The translations under genes and the position numbers were made by a program. This document shows, piece by piece, positions 11,540-22,882 of a DNA stretch of 64,000 nucleotides (positions are counted from its first letter, which is position 1; every line of letters starts with the position of its first letter). A model generated the notes under the pieces. That model made no database searches. It worked only from the letters and a program-made list of their open reading frames with translations, and had not been told where the DNA came from. This DNA is from Gymnopus androsaceus JB14 (lineage: Eukaryota > Basidiomycota > Agaricomycetes > Agaricales > Omphalotaceae), in contig ML769484.1 in the NCBI GenBank assembly GCA_009733575.1, positions 124,001-188,000 of the forward strand. Direction: 5' to 3'.

Positions 11540-13123
11540 ATGAGTCAGGACGCTGCAGAGCAGAATATCCAGATGTGGAAGGTCAAGAAGCTCATCAAGA
11601 GCCTTGATTCTGCCAGAGGGTACGATCCATTGCAGAATTTAATCTGATTAAATTTTATTTTGACTCTTTTTATTTTACTTTAGAGCTGGAACATCTATGA
11701 TCAGTCTAATTATCCCCCCAAAGGTACTGCGATTCAGCTCGATATACTCCAAATCCTAAACATCGTGCTAGGATCAAATTTCCAGGGCATCAGCCATGTT
11801 GACGCAGGAATATGGCACAGCATCCAACATCAAGTCTCGAGTTAATCGTCTTTCAGTTCTGGCTGCAATCACCAGTACTCAGCAACGTCTTAAACTCTAC
11901 AATCGTGTTCCGCCTAATGGTCTTGTGCTCTTTGTCGGAACGATTCTGACCGATGAAGGCAAGGAAAAGAAGGTGTCTTTTGATTTTGAACCACATAAAC
12001 CTATCAATACGTATGTGCGGAGCTCTGCTTGTGCTGGTCAAATCCCTCATCTTTTCACAGATCGCTCTATCTATGTGACAACAAGTTCCACACGGAAGCT
12101 CTATCTGAACTCCTAGAGTCAGATTCACGTTTTGGCTTCATCGTGATGGACGGTAACGGAACACTATTTGGTACTCTTGCTGGAAACACCCGTGAAGTCA
12201 TCCACAAGTTTACTGTGGATCTACCAAAGAAACACGGTCGTGGTGGTCAGTCAGCCTTGCGTTTCTCTCGTCTTCGAGATGAAAAACGCCACAACTACGT
12301 GCGAAAAGTTGCTGAGCTGGCAGTTCAGCACTTTATCACCAATGACAAGGTCAATGTTACTGGATTGGTTCTAGCTGGTAGCGCCGACTTTAAGACGGAG
12401 CTTAGCCAGAGTGATATGTTTGATTTGCGGTTGGTTGCAAAGGTGATCAAAGTGGTAGATGTCAGCTATGGTGGCGAAAACGGTTTCAATCAGGTATGAT
12501 GCCGTGCCCGCGTCTTATTTCTTTTACTTACCAATCAAGCGCAGGCTATCGAACTCGCCGCAGAATCTCTCGCCAATGTCAAATTCGTACAAGAGAAACG
12601 GCTTATCCAGAAATACTTTGACGAAATCAGTCAGGACACTGGCAAGTACTGTTTCGGAATCGAAGATACTCTCAAGGCTTTGGAGCTTGGTGCTGTCGAA
12701 ACGCTAGTGGTATGGGAGAATCTTGACATCACGCGATACATTCTTCGCAATGCAGCTGGAGGTTTGTTTCCTCATTTGATATAATAGTTCCTGAAACCTG
12801 ATCTTTTTCTTCAAGAGGAAATCGTCATCTACGCCAACAAGGAGCAGGAAAAAGACCGCGAAAAGTTCATGGACAAGTCTACCGGCCTAGAGATGGAGCA
12901 AGCAGACGAACCACAGTCTCTCCTCGAATGGTTCGCCGAGAAATACAAGGAATTCGGTGCCAATCTCGAATTTGTCACGAATCGTTCGCAGGAAGGTGCA
13001 CAATTCGTCAAAGGCTTTGGTGGTATCGGCGGTTTGCTCCGATACAAGGTCGACTTTACCAACCTCACCTCTATCGACGAAGAGGACGAGGACGAGTTTT
13101 ACTCTGACGATGAAGATATCTGA
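11540..13123 (+). CDS. SUP45: Eukaryotic peptide chain release factor 1 (eRF1)
   Basis: Six exons, full length (about 435 aa, as in yeast). Exon borders: 11540-11619, 11684-11723, 11772-~12014, then three more with introns near 12495-12544 and 12761-12815. Domain 1 has the stop-codon recognition motifs TASNIKS (about residue 58-64) and YLCDNKF. Domain 2 carries [10 protein letters not shown], whose Gln promotes peptidyl-tRNA hydrolysis. Domain 3 binds eRF3, and the C-terminus is acidic ([15 protein letters not shown]), as is usual. No frame break is present. With NIKS and YxCxxxF intact, ordinary reading of all three stop codons is expected. The stop is TGA followed by C, and the same frame stays open for 82 more codons. 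Confidence 0.97.
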
Positions 13124-13372
13124 CGGTATTGCCGGCTCTTAGGAGCCCCGTCCATCCAGGGTACGACGGGCGGGGTTGTTGGCGGGGGTTGTGTGGGAGA
13201 TCCAGAAGAGGTGGTGGTGCTCGACGAGACTGGTGTTTGTGCATCTATTAAGAAGGATGCAATCAAAAATATTGAGGACTGTACTCGCTCGCGCTCGGTA
13301 TTTATGGCCCGTGCTGGACGGAGTGGGAGTGGGAAGGCGTCGAGGATGAGACATCAAGTGTGTCTAATGTAG
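13124..13372 (+). other. In-frame open extension after the eRF1 stop
   Basis: After the TGA at 13121-13123 the eRF1 frame continues for 82 codons without a stop, to TAG at 13370-13372. The readable part includes GDPEEVVVLDETGVCASIKK. Chance openness of this length is roughly 2% per frame by codon count alone. It may be plain 3' UTR, a readthrough extension, or part of a duplicated gene fragment, since its last ~60 bp are the start of the repeat at 13311-13531. Confidence 0.35.
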
Positions 13373-13531
13373 TTGCTTTTCCAAAATCCTTGTCTTCAGG
13401 TAAGGTTCGTTTTGGGTTGTTCGTGCTCAAGTATTGAAATTCTGTCAATGTAGATAATTTTCGCTCTCGTATGAGCCGCTGTGTTCTTCTCGTTGTCGCA
13501 TGTTGTATTGTAATTTTTACTTGCATACTGT
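13311..13531 (+). repeat. Direct repeat, copy 1 (3' end of a decayed gene)
   Basis: Copy of about 220 bp, around 90% identical to 15122-15352. In one frame it reads EWEWEGVEDETSSVSNVVAFP and ends at a TGA near 13435, which matches the tail of the decayed gene at 13911-15253. It appears to be a detached duplicate of that gene's 3' end placed behind eRF1. The remaining 13532-13910 shows no gene. Confidence 0.75.
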
Positions 13532-13910
13532 GAATTAATATCTGTTTCGAGGAAGATTTTGTACATAAGAGAAAGTTGTAGGCTGTTAAAACTTAAGGCG
13601 CATCCAGTTATTTGGGTATGACTCGCATCCACTGCACCGTTTGAACTATCTCCCGTCAGACTCTAACAAGTTGTCTCAATCCCTCATGGGATCGCTTATG
13701 CTGGAATGAAAGGAGATTCTTTCAATATCCAAGGATATTGTTCTGCGTCTGCGCCCAGGCAATGTGAATGAGCAATTGTTAAATTTGACAAAAACTAATC
13801 TATGAAATATACCAAAGTCCAAGCACGAATCGCTCAGAGCTAGATGGGACAAAAGAAAAAGTGAGGGCGTCTAACTTTTGCCGCCGTCTTCTTACCACAT
13901 TTTTATCACC

Positions 13911-15253
13911 ATGGACGAAACCTCTGAAAGTGAAATCTTGACTACAACCTGGGACCAACTAGGGACAGATAAATCAATTTAAGTTCTCCTGCTGGATCTG
14001 GTTTATGGACTGATACCAATTTGCAGTATGCGAGATCCACTTCCGCGCATCCCTGGCCTTGAACAACAATTTTGCAATTTTGGGATCGAGAGCAAACGTC
14101 AGAAGGTGAGGAAACCGATGGAGAGGAGGAGGAGGAGGATTACGAGCATGAGGAGGCGGAGATCGCAAGCGAACAAACAATGTGGGCAACTTGGAGTTGG
14201 TTTCAGCTTATATCTGACCTTCAACAGGGCACGCCTCAAAATTGACATGGATTCTATTTTGGGCCATAACCCTGACAGCTTGCTCGCTGAGGATAGGAAG
14301 CTTTGGCCCAGTCTGGAGCAATTGGCGCGCGAGCTTCATAAGGTCCGAGACGCGATTCCCGTTTTGAGGTCCAGGTGTCATTGACCTCGAATCACTGGTA
14401 ACCATTGGTACTTGTGCTGGTATTGGGATCAGGAGGTTATTACCATGGATTGCTATTATCTTCGTATGTTTTTGATTCCTTGATTCTGCTGTGCGTTTCA
14501 ACCAAAGTGATTTAGATCCAGGCGACAAGATCTGTAATGATACATTTCGACATTGTCAGACCTGTATTAATGCCGATTTTCACTGCCTTGATGGAAGAGC
14601 TTTCTCAAACAGGCTCGGGCACCAAGGCTATGTGCTCCCAGTGGATGGATGAAGATGGCTCTGAAGGCTACCTGGCAAAGTGAGTGCTGGTCCAGACTCC
14701 TACTGTTTTCCTACATCATTCATCAGCAAAACCTGTGAGATCCCATAGCAAGGTCCCCCTCTGTACAGAACTGTGCAGCTCTGCTGATGTTGATTTAGAC
14801 ATGTATTCACAAGATCTTGCGCAATTGAACAACTCTCTCACTACGGATTACTCACCATCTCCATTGAAACAATGTGCTAGATACCGCGGCTGACCCGGAT
14901 CGCCCTGGGTTTACTCCTACAAAGATCAATATTCAGACAGGCTACTTTACCCCTCCTTCTACGAATCCAGAAACAGTCTCTGCTCCTGGTGGCTCTCCGG
15001 TCATGCCTTCGCCTCTCATTTAGAAGAAATCCAGGAAACTTTTGGTACTAAGACCTCGTGAAGTCGTTGAAGCTGGCCCAGCTTCACCCCTTCCCCTAAT
15101 TCGTGTGACAAGAAGTGGCCTGTGCTGGAAGGAGTGGGAGTGGGAGTGGGAAGGCGTGAGGATGAGACATCAACTGTGTCTAATGTAGTTGCTTTTCCAA
15201 CATTCTTGTCTTCAGGTAAGGTTCGTTTTGGGTTGTTCGTGCTCACGTATTGA
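13911..15253 (+). pseudogene. Decayed membrane-type protein gene
   Basis: Exon-like pieces in order: MDETSESEILTTTWDQLGTDK from 13911; an acidic segment (EGEETDGEEEEEDYEHEEAE) at about 14100-14160; WATWSWFQLISDLQQ; a hydrophobic segment (WILFWAITLTACSL) near 14250; a second one (TIGTCAGIGIRRLLPWIAII) near 14400; SVMIHFDIVRPVLMPIFTAL; and a Pro/Thr-rich tail. The pieces need several frame changes, for example one near 14868. An in-frame TAG at 15021-15023 interrupts the tail, which then continues KKSRKLLVLRPREVVEAGP into the repeat at 15122. Coding-like segments with these breaks suggest a dying gene. I do not recognise the family; two hydrophobic segments suggest a membrane protein. Confidence 0.5.
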
Positions 15254-15352
15254 AATCCTGTCAATGTAGATGATTTTTGCTCTTGTATGAGCCGCTGTAT
15301 TCTTCTCGTTGTCGCATATTGTGTTGTTATTTGTAATTTTACTTGCATACTG
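15122..15352 (+). repeat. Direct repeat, copy 2
   Basis: Second copy of the repeat at 13311-13531. It forms the 3' end of the decayed gene. One base is missing relative to copy 1 (GGCGTGAGG against GGCGTCGAGG), which breaks the tail frame here but not in copy 1. Weaker similarity continues about 30 bp further. Confidence 0.75.
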
Positions 15353-15490
15353 TCGAAATCTTGTACGTGAGGAAGTTGTAAGCTGCCTAATAGCCGCCGG
15401 CGGTTGTTCGGAATACATCCGTCTCGGACTTCTGTCCAACTTGTTTCCCAAGCGATATCTGCTTCGTCTTGAACCACCATCGCGTACAAA

Positions 15491-18400
15491 ATGAAAGAAA
15501 AGGACCAGCCCCATGTCCCTGTGCGCTATGTCCAAAGCAAGCGCAAAACTCTCAGCATCTTTATCTCGCTCGCACTGCTTAGTGTGGCGGCAGCTACATT
15601 CTCTACATTCTTTCCAACACTATACGACCTAAATCTTCCATTTGGTCATAAAGCAGAATGGGAATGGAAGGATGATATCTGGCCGATTCGTGAACAAACA
15701 CCCTGGGATATCTCGACGGATTTCGATCATCCACGCGTCCTTGAAGTAAGTAAGCCTTGAATCATCGGGAAACTTGAAAATGAACTTGAATCACATAGTA
15801 TGAAGTAAATGAAGGAACTTGGCTGCGCCTGGATGTACATCCTACAACTGGTGATATCGTATTTGACATGCTCGGAGACTTGTATTGTATCGCTGGGGAC
15901 GAAGCTCTTCGTCAAGGACACGTTAATAAGGCGCATCCAGTCACTTGGGGAGTGCCGTATGATACCGATCCACATTTTTCACATAACGGGAACAGGTTGG
16001 TCTTTAGAAGTGATGCAGGGCTGGGTGTGGATAATATCTGGGTCATGGAGTGGTCTGGATGCAAGCAGATGAACCTTCGTCCTTCGGTTGGCGACATTTT
16101 CCCTCCGGGTCTCCAATCAGCATTGCTTAGGAAAGCAGAGGACGAAGCTATGCTTCGTAGAGGTATTCCGGAGATTGCTCAAAGGAGGCGGAATCGTCTT
16201 GTCAGAGAAGGACGAGCCGGAGGTACGTACTATTGAAATATCCAGATTGAACTGACACTAACAACTTGCAAAGCGTCTATGGTCACAAACGAGACTTACC
16301 GCTTTGTTACCGATGCGCGTTTTCATCCTTCTGGTGAAAAGATCATTGCTACCAAATGGTATACGTCAAGTCGGTCGCTCGGAGGCGGGGAAGGATGGGA
16401 AGTATCCAATCCCATTCTGTGAGCCAAACAATCAATCAAAGCTGGCAGTGGAACGCGTACTCGTCGGTCGTACTCTTCCTCGTGGTTGGAATCCCTCGCA
16501 GTACGGCGACCAACAAATTGGGCCTGAGCAGTTTCATATGGTATGGGGAGGACGCAGTGATCTACTCGAAGAATGTGAAGGACGAATTCGAGTTCACATA
16601 CAGCAAAGGTGCATCATCACTACATCCGTAAACACTTACAGATTCTGAATTTCATTCTTTCTAGACGTGCATCAGGGAATTTATCGCGATCTTTTCCACC
16701 AACTTGACCACCGGAAGCACAGAAACGCTAGTGGATGCCTCACCGGGAGGCGCTTCTCGTCCAGAGCTATCGCATGACCGCCGTACCCTGGCTTTTGTGC
16801 GACGCGTTCGTGATCATGAAGTACTTGTTCTGAAGTAAGAAATACATTTCAGAAATCAGACTTGCACTGATACTATCCCCAGAGACCTTGAGACGGGATC
16901 GATTAACTACGCCTGGAACGGCCTGACTTTTGACCTCACAACTATCTCCGCTCCCATGGGCACTTATCCCTCCTTCTCTTTTACTCCAGGTGATGACGGT
17001 ATAATCATCTGGGCAGCAGGAAAGATCCACCATATCCCGCTCGATTCTAATGAACGAGGAAGAACGAGTGCGCTCAGGGTTCCGTGACTGAAATCAAGTT
17101 TACTGCTCACATTGAGAAGCACATTGCTGAAACACGTTGGACCGAGAACGCAGTCGACCTCGTAGATATCGAGACGCAGCCAACACAGCGAATCCGCGCT
17201 TTCCGTGACTTGCGCGTGGACGAGACAGGGAACAAAGTGGTTTTTAAAGCGGGCAACATTCCGGTTGTTCAGGTCGTAGGAGAAGACAGTTACACCAAAG
17301 TCCCGACACTCTACGACGATAACGGTCAAACTCCGTATTACACACCCTCCTTCGTACCTGGCACCGACGGAAATCTCGTCATCATGTCAAGGTGGTCGGA
17401 CGTTCACTTCACTTCTTTCGAGCTATCAGAGCTCACCAAAGGAATATCATACGAGATCGAAGGGCTGCCCATGGGAAGATATCGAAATCCCGTTCTGTGT
17501 GCGTGCAGCGGTTCCAAACGAACCATTGCGTTTCTCAAAACAGGCGGAGATCTTCTCAGTGGTGACCTGATCGCTACTGCTGGTGCCGGCCTTTACATTG
17601 GTGACATCGACCTTGAGCCCTCCGGCTCGCAGAAGCTCGTTGTTAGCAATCTACGGTTGATACCTTCAGAAGTAGACCCGGAAAGTGCGAAAATCGAGTT
17701 TTTGGAGAGGAATAGCAAACTACTCGTCAAGAGGCCCGAAGAGCAGTTCGTCGTCGACCTGAACGGAGATGTTGATGTGGAAGGCAAACCTCCACATGCC
17801 ACTCTCGCGTCCGGAAAGATGTCTACCCAGATAGCTGTTTCAGCTCGTCCGCGTTCTGTATTCGAAAGGGTCATTTTCGGGGATGGTTTCGATGCCGAGT
17901 ATGTTGCGTTTGTGGACTTTTTTCACGTTTACGTGGTGGCTGGGAAGGATATCAAAAACGGTGAGGTCTGGTCGAAACCCGGGAATGCTACTGCGGGACT
18001 CGCCAGACTCAGCTTGGATGGGGGCCATGACATTGCTTGGAGCTCTGATGGGAAGTAAATTATTCTGGTTCCTCGGTATGGATAATGTACATGGAGTGCT
18101 TAATTTTGACTAATGACTGCTCTCTAGGTCCATATCTACACTCACTCGAAATAGCTCAAGCTTGGCAAATGCTCTTCTTCGATTAAGAATGATCCAAACA
18201 CCTTTGGGATTTCTTGTGTTAAAACGCTTCTTAAATATCAAGAAGTTATAGTTGAACATTCAACTGACATAGCGCGTCTGAAGAAGCAAGCACGCTCGCT
18301 GACATCAAGTGCAAATTCAGATGTTCTTGTCGTCTACAACGCTACTGTTGTGACGATGGAAACCGGGGATATAGATAAAGATCTTCTCCAACAAGCAGTC

Positions 18401-19933
18401 CTTGTCATCAGAGGTGGTGTTATAGAATCTGTTTCTTCAGGGCATGAATACATGGCCACGGCGCCGGATGGTGCAACTCTGATCAATGCTCGAGGAGGTA
18501 AGTAGCCTTTGGTGTCCCATTTGGAATGCTAAATCAGGATCCCGTAGGGTTCGTTATACCTGGACTCATCGACGCACATGCACACTGGGGTGGAATGAGT
18601 AACCCTCATCCTGCCAAATCTTGGGAGATGCAGACTTTCTTGGCCTATGGAGTCACCACTATGCACAAGTGAGTTCGAATGCAAATAATCCATGTTCAAG
18701 ATTGAGCGTAACAATGTCAAACTAGTCCCAGCTCCGACAACGTCGATGGATTCGTTGAGCGTAGTCGTTTGGAAAGCGGACAATTCGTGGGTCCGCGTAT
18801 TTTCCACACTGGCGACGTAATTTATGGCGCGGCGATACCTGGACTCCATGCTGATATTGTCGACATGAACGACGCGAATTCTGCGTTGATCAGAATTAAG
18901 GCTGAAGGGGGGCCGATTAGTACGTCTTACAAGAACTACAATCTGCCCATTCGGTGAGTTTAGCTCTCTTGCATCCATCAAGTACCTTGGTCTCAACTCA
19001 GACCAATGAACAGCGCGACAAGACAAAGGCTGTTACTTGCTGCGCGAAACTTGAGCATGCTCTGTGTTCCAGAAGGAGGGATGAATTTAGATTGGGATAT
19101 CGCCTACATAATTGACGGAATGACCACTGTGGAACATGCTCTGCCTGTTCCTGTCCAGTATGACGACGTTTTAACTTTGTTCGCATTGAGCGGTACCGCC
19201 AATACGCCAACTCATATCTGTCAATTATGGTGGGGCTTTGGGTGAGCAACTTGTCTGGGCAACGGAAGATGTCCCTAACGATGCCAAGTTAGCAAACGAG
19301 TCCGTCTTTCTCTCGAAGCATGATATTGATCAGATTATTTGCAGACTGCGCCGCTTCTCCCGAGAAGATATTTTGGAAAGTATCACTGAATCCACTGCAA
19401 GGCCGAAATTGTGTACGTCTTTCAATTGTTGGTGCAACGGAGGATATTCAATACTTTCACTTCTATAGCCTACCAATTCTTCAACACCTCCGCTTCGAAC
19501 GCAAAGATGGTACCCCTAGGCTTCAAGACTCTTATCGGTGCCCACGGAGAACCCCCAATGGGTCTCAATTATCACTACGAGATGTTCTTTACCCAGCAGG
19601 GCGGTTTGAGTAATTATGAGGTGTGTATCTGAATGACCGCTCCGTATTAGATGGGCCTGACATCTCCTCTTCGTATGGCAATAGGTCCTACAGTCAGCAA
19701 CATCATGGGCTGCACAAGTATATGGGATGTTCCCTTCGCTCGGCTCGTTGAGCCCTGGAAAGCTTGCAGACCTCCTGATATATCCACCCGGTGTTGATTT
19801 GTTGAATGGACCGATTAGAGATACCCTGAAACTTCAATTTGTGGCGAGAGGTGGTCGAGTCTGGGAGGCGGAAACACTGAAGGAGATATTCCCTGGTGGG
19901 GCGATTCAAGAAATGCCGCCGATTAATCCTTGA
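15491..19933 (+). CDS. TolB-like beta-propeller plus amidohydrolase, membrane-anchored
   Basis: Starts MKEKDQPHVPVRYVQSK, then one signal-anchor helix (LSIFISLALLSVAAATFSTF, residues ~22-41). The middle ~650 residues carry PD40/TolB-type blades (DPHFSHNGNRLVFRSD, DARFHPSGEKIIATKW, LSHDRRTLAFVRRVRD). The C-terminal ~400 residues are a metal-dependent amidohydrolase: NARGGFVIPGLIDAHAHWGG contains the HxH metal pair, and later parts read TVEHALPVPV, IGAHGEPPMGLNYH and GSLSPGKLADLLIYPPG, the usual end of the composite domain. About 1,100 aa in all, typical for the fungal family; the substrate is unknown. Splice sites are clear. Eight single-base insertions (about 16402, 16535, 16685, 17058, 17077, 18056, 18154, 19219) interrupt the frame; dropping each restores conserved sequence. 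So the gene is either disabled or misassembled. Confidence 0.85.
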
Positions 19934-20225
19934 ACTAGTTCTGTAGTTCCTTCGATAATTGTACTTGTTGTGAACTGAGGAGAATACAATCCCAGTGCTT
20001 GCTCAACCTCCGGTGGGGCAGATTTCCGGATGGAATGTGTCAGTATGAAGATGGGAATCACACTTTACAGTACCCTTACCTTCTCTCAAGTTGTAAGCTG
20101 TCAGATTCAGTGTTTTCTACTTATTTCAAGGATATAATCAGTCTGTAAAAATATCTGGCACCATAATACATATTAACTACCACATCAGAGCCTAGTAATA
20201 ATGTCGAGTGTGATATGATACATGT
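19934..20225. other. Convergent 3' flanks
   Basis: AT-rich spacer between two convergent genes. I see nothing else in it. Confidence 0.5.
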
Positions 20226-21827
20226 TCACACCCCCAAAAGAGCCTCAGGATTCCTGCTGTGCTTATACCGAACAATTCTGAATATAAAAACAACTGCCCC
20301 CACAATGACCGCAAATACACAAGAGACAGTAAGGGTAGGAATCCATGTTGCACTCCCAAAGGTTGCTGGAGAGTTCAAAGTGCCAAGCACAGAGTACATG
20401 ATCACTGACGCAGTGAATAGTATTATGGACCATACTAGTGCAGCAAATGGAATGCTGAACACAAGCGCAAGGGCCCTTTTGTTGACATCCTAAAACCAAA
20501 CCAGTTGAGTAGAGCAAAGAAATCTACAGAAAGAATGGCATACTATATCCTTGAATCTTACTTTCCCAGTCTGCCATTGAAGATATAGTCCAGTCATGAC
20601 ACTCCCCAAAGTAAGTATGATGGAGATCAAGGTCACAATGCGAGTGAAGTTGTCAATACCTGGCACAGCCAGAAAGGCAGATGAGGATCTATTCAGATGA
20701 AAAGGTGAGTGTTAATGTCAAAATGCTGAATTCCAAGCACAAACGAGAGAAGTACTGTGGACTGCAAGAAGCGGATTAGTATAATTTCAGTAACAAAAAT
20801 AATATCTATACACACCCCCAGATTTGAGACAGTTAATTCTTGATCATATCGTGCTAGAAATGCAGTCCAGCTATCAGTTCTATCTTGAAGCTCCATAGTA
20901 CTGAGAGCAGTTGATATCCGTTCATAATGACTACGCGGAGCGCCGAACAGAAGAGTAGATGAAACAAATTGGAACAAAATGTTTGTGCAAGTGACAGTGC
21001 AACTGGGCTGATGCTGCAATTGTTCGGTTTCTCCCATCATGTAGCCACCATAATTGTGGCGGATTTTATGTTTTACTGAGCGGAAAAACAGTTACTAAAT
21101 AAACCACCAGATTCGCAAAGCCTTACCACCCGTCCATAGAATCCATGAAATTAAAGCAGTGAATGCGGAAATTTGAGAGGGAATGCCAGGAAATGTCGTA
21201 AATGTAATATCAGGCTCCTCATAAGCATTCAGATATGTCAAAAGTTCAGTGCATTGTTCCAAGGTAAATGGCGCTTCCGAGTCGGACCTTCGACGGAGCA
21301 GATCTAGAAGAGTCTGCTTACAAGTACAGATAATTTCTGAGCTCGCTTACCCATTTGGAAAAAGTTCAAAACTTGCTTTGCTGAATGAAAGGCGTCGCAC
21401 TTAGAATTGGCTGAGCTATGTGCACCTCCCACTGCCCCGCAGTCTTGTAGAGGCCTGTGTGCAGGAAAATCACACATAAACTTCCAGTAAGCGACACGAC
21501 GCTTGTCTATTGACAAAAATTCGTCAGGCGAACATTCCAACAGTGCCCAGAAAAGTTTTACTTGCCCATTTCCTCTCTAATGTCTTGAACCTCTTTCAAG
21601 GTAGAAGCTGCATACCTCTGATGGTGATCAACGATTAACTTGACTTCACCATCCTGATCCAATAGAACGTCGAATGTAGAATCCAACGCTTTGGGATAAG
21701 TTGAGTTATTCACTTTGGGGTGATTTGACCCTGATATTGCATGTAGTTCAGGGTGGTACAGATATTTCCAACCGTTGGGGTGAAAACACTCTTCCCATGA
21801 GGAGGAATTTTTGGAGGACGCGTTCAT
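20226..21827 (-). CDS. WW-like N-terminus with C-terminal multi-TM membrane protein
   Basis: Starts at the ATG at 21827. A WW-like module is seen in WEECFHPNGWKYLYHPELHAI, a layout found in an expanded Agaricomycete family. A Cys-containing middle follows (AYWKFMCDF, LEQCTELLTYLNAYEEPD), then hydrophobic segments: ISAFTALISWILW; STVLLSFVLGIQHF; NFTRIVTLISIILTLGSVM; ALALVFSIPFAALVWSIILF; and TLTVSCVFAVIVGAVVFIF. The stop is at 20226-20228. Exon joins are clear, for example at about 21350, 21125-21060, 20815, 20690 and 20570-20495. One base appears to be missing between EEMGK and VKLFWALLE near 21560. Function unknown; likely an integral membrane protein. Confidence 0.6.
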
Positions 21828-21989
21828 GAAGGTTGAGGAGCACGAGTTGTCGGATTTCCACGTGCTCCCGACAGGGAAAATTGAGACTCAAGTTGTGACG
21901 TTGAATTTTGAAATAGTACAACTTTAATATAGAGTCTGCAGGCACTCACGTCGCGTCATCCCGTGTGAAAGAAAAAATCTGAAATCCCG

Positions 21990-22461
21990 ATTTGGACGAA
22001 AGTCACGTGCAGTGAGCAGAGGCATTTCGAGCAATCGTTGAACGCAATATCCACCGAACGAGCTTGTATTCTCTCCGTCGCTTCCTCGTATGAGCTCGAG
22101 GAAGCCTGATAGTGGTCCCAGAACCGCTACCAATCTTCGGAATGGACCTTTGTTGCCAATAAAAGCTGTTTCACACACACTACCTACCTCATATCTGTTC
22201 TCGCAGCCATACACTCCCTCCAATTTTCCTCAGACCGCTTCTCACCACGATGAAAGTAGTCGTACATAATCTTCCAGTCTTCCCAGAACCACACTTTGAA
22301 GTCACTAAGGCATCGATGCCATCCATCACAGTTGTTGCAACATCGAGCGAATAAGAGTGAGGATCAAATTCAAGCTGAGGACGGGCAATTTTCCGACACA
22401 GTTGGGCACCATCTTTAGAATTGAGTTTAAAGACGTCTTTCAACGCGTCAGATTGGCTCAT
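21990..22461 (-). pseudogene. Relics: helicase-like start and a second coding-like fragment
   Basis: The frame 22461-22189 begins MSQSDALKDVFKLNSKDGA and includes SLDVATTVMDGIDALV and GSGKTG, which resembles the Q-motif and Walker A start of RecQ/DEAD-type helicases. It stops there; no DExH or later motif follows. From about 22330 to 22190 another frame reads FKVWFWEDWKIMYDYFHRGE and RSEENWRECMAARTDMR, ending at a good donor (AGGTAGGT). The next piece, VHSEDW-stop-RFWDHYQASSSSYEE, has an in-frame TAG. The two readings overlap by about 60 bp, so at most one is real there. Both look like remnants of transposed or decayed genes. Confidence 0.4.
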
Positions 22462-22580
22462 AAACGTCGCAGTACACGAAACTGATTTTATGATTTTATG
22501 GTAATTAGTTTTGGACCCTGATCTAGACCTAGCACATGACTTTCACATGACTCGAAATCGCAGTACGGCTTCGGCCCATC

Positions 22581-22882
22581 AATAAGCCAGACTGTGGCTA
22601 GATCGAGATAAGTAGGAGTATAATAGTTTAATAGTGGAAATTATCTGGCTGGGCTTTAGCCCCGCGCGGGTGGGCAAATGAATTACACACACAGAGACTA
22701 AAGCTGGAGCATACAGCTGGTAAAGGTGAGGGTGGGTGGGTAAGCAAGAATTTGAAGATAATTTGATGATGGTGGTGAGAGTCAAAAGAACAAAGCTAAT
22801 AGGTGCTGGAGCAGCACCGGTTGACTCTCAACGCCCGCGCTGGCTTATCCTCTGATAAGCCAACTCCGTTGACTTATCTCGG
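22581..22882. mobile_element. Short palindromic non-autonomous element, copy 1
   Basis: About 302 bp. The left part (22581-22667) recurs almost exactly at 22883-22969, and the right part (22741-22882) recurs at 23524-23665. The right part holds three hairpins: a 10-bp stem TGAGAGTCAA/TTGACTCTCA (22776-22785 with 22821-22830) that encloses a 7-bp stem GGTGCTG/CAGCACC (22802-22808 with 22812-22818), and an 8-bp stem GGCTTATC/GATAAGCC (22842-22849 with 22854-22861). Left and right ends share ATAAGCCAG and CGAGATAAGT in opposite orientation. No coding capacity. It is probably an internally deleted derivative of copy 2. Confidence 0.6.
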
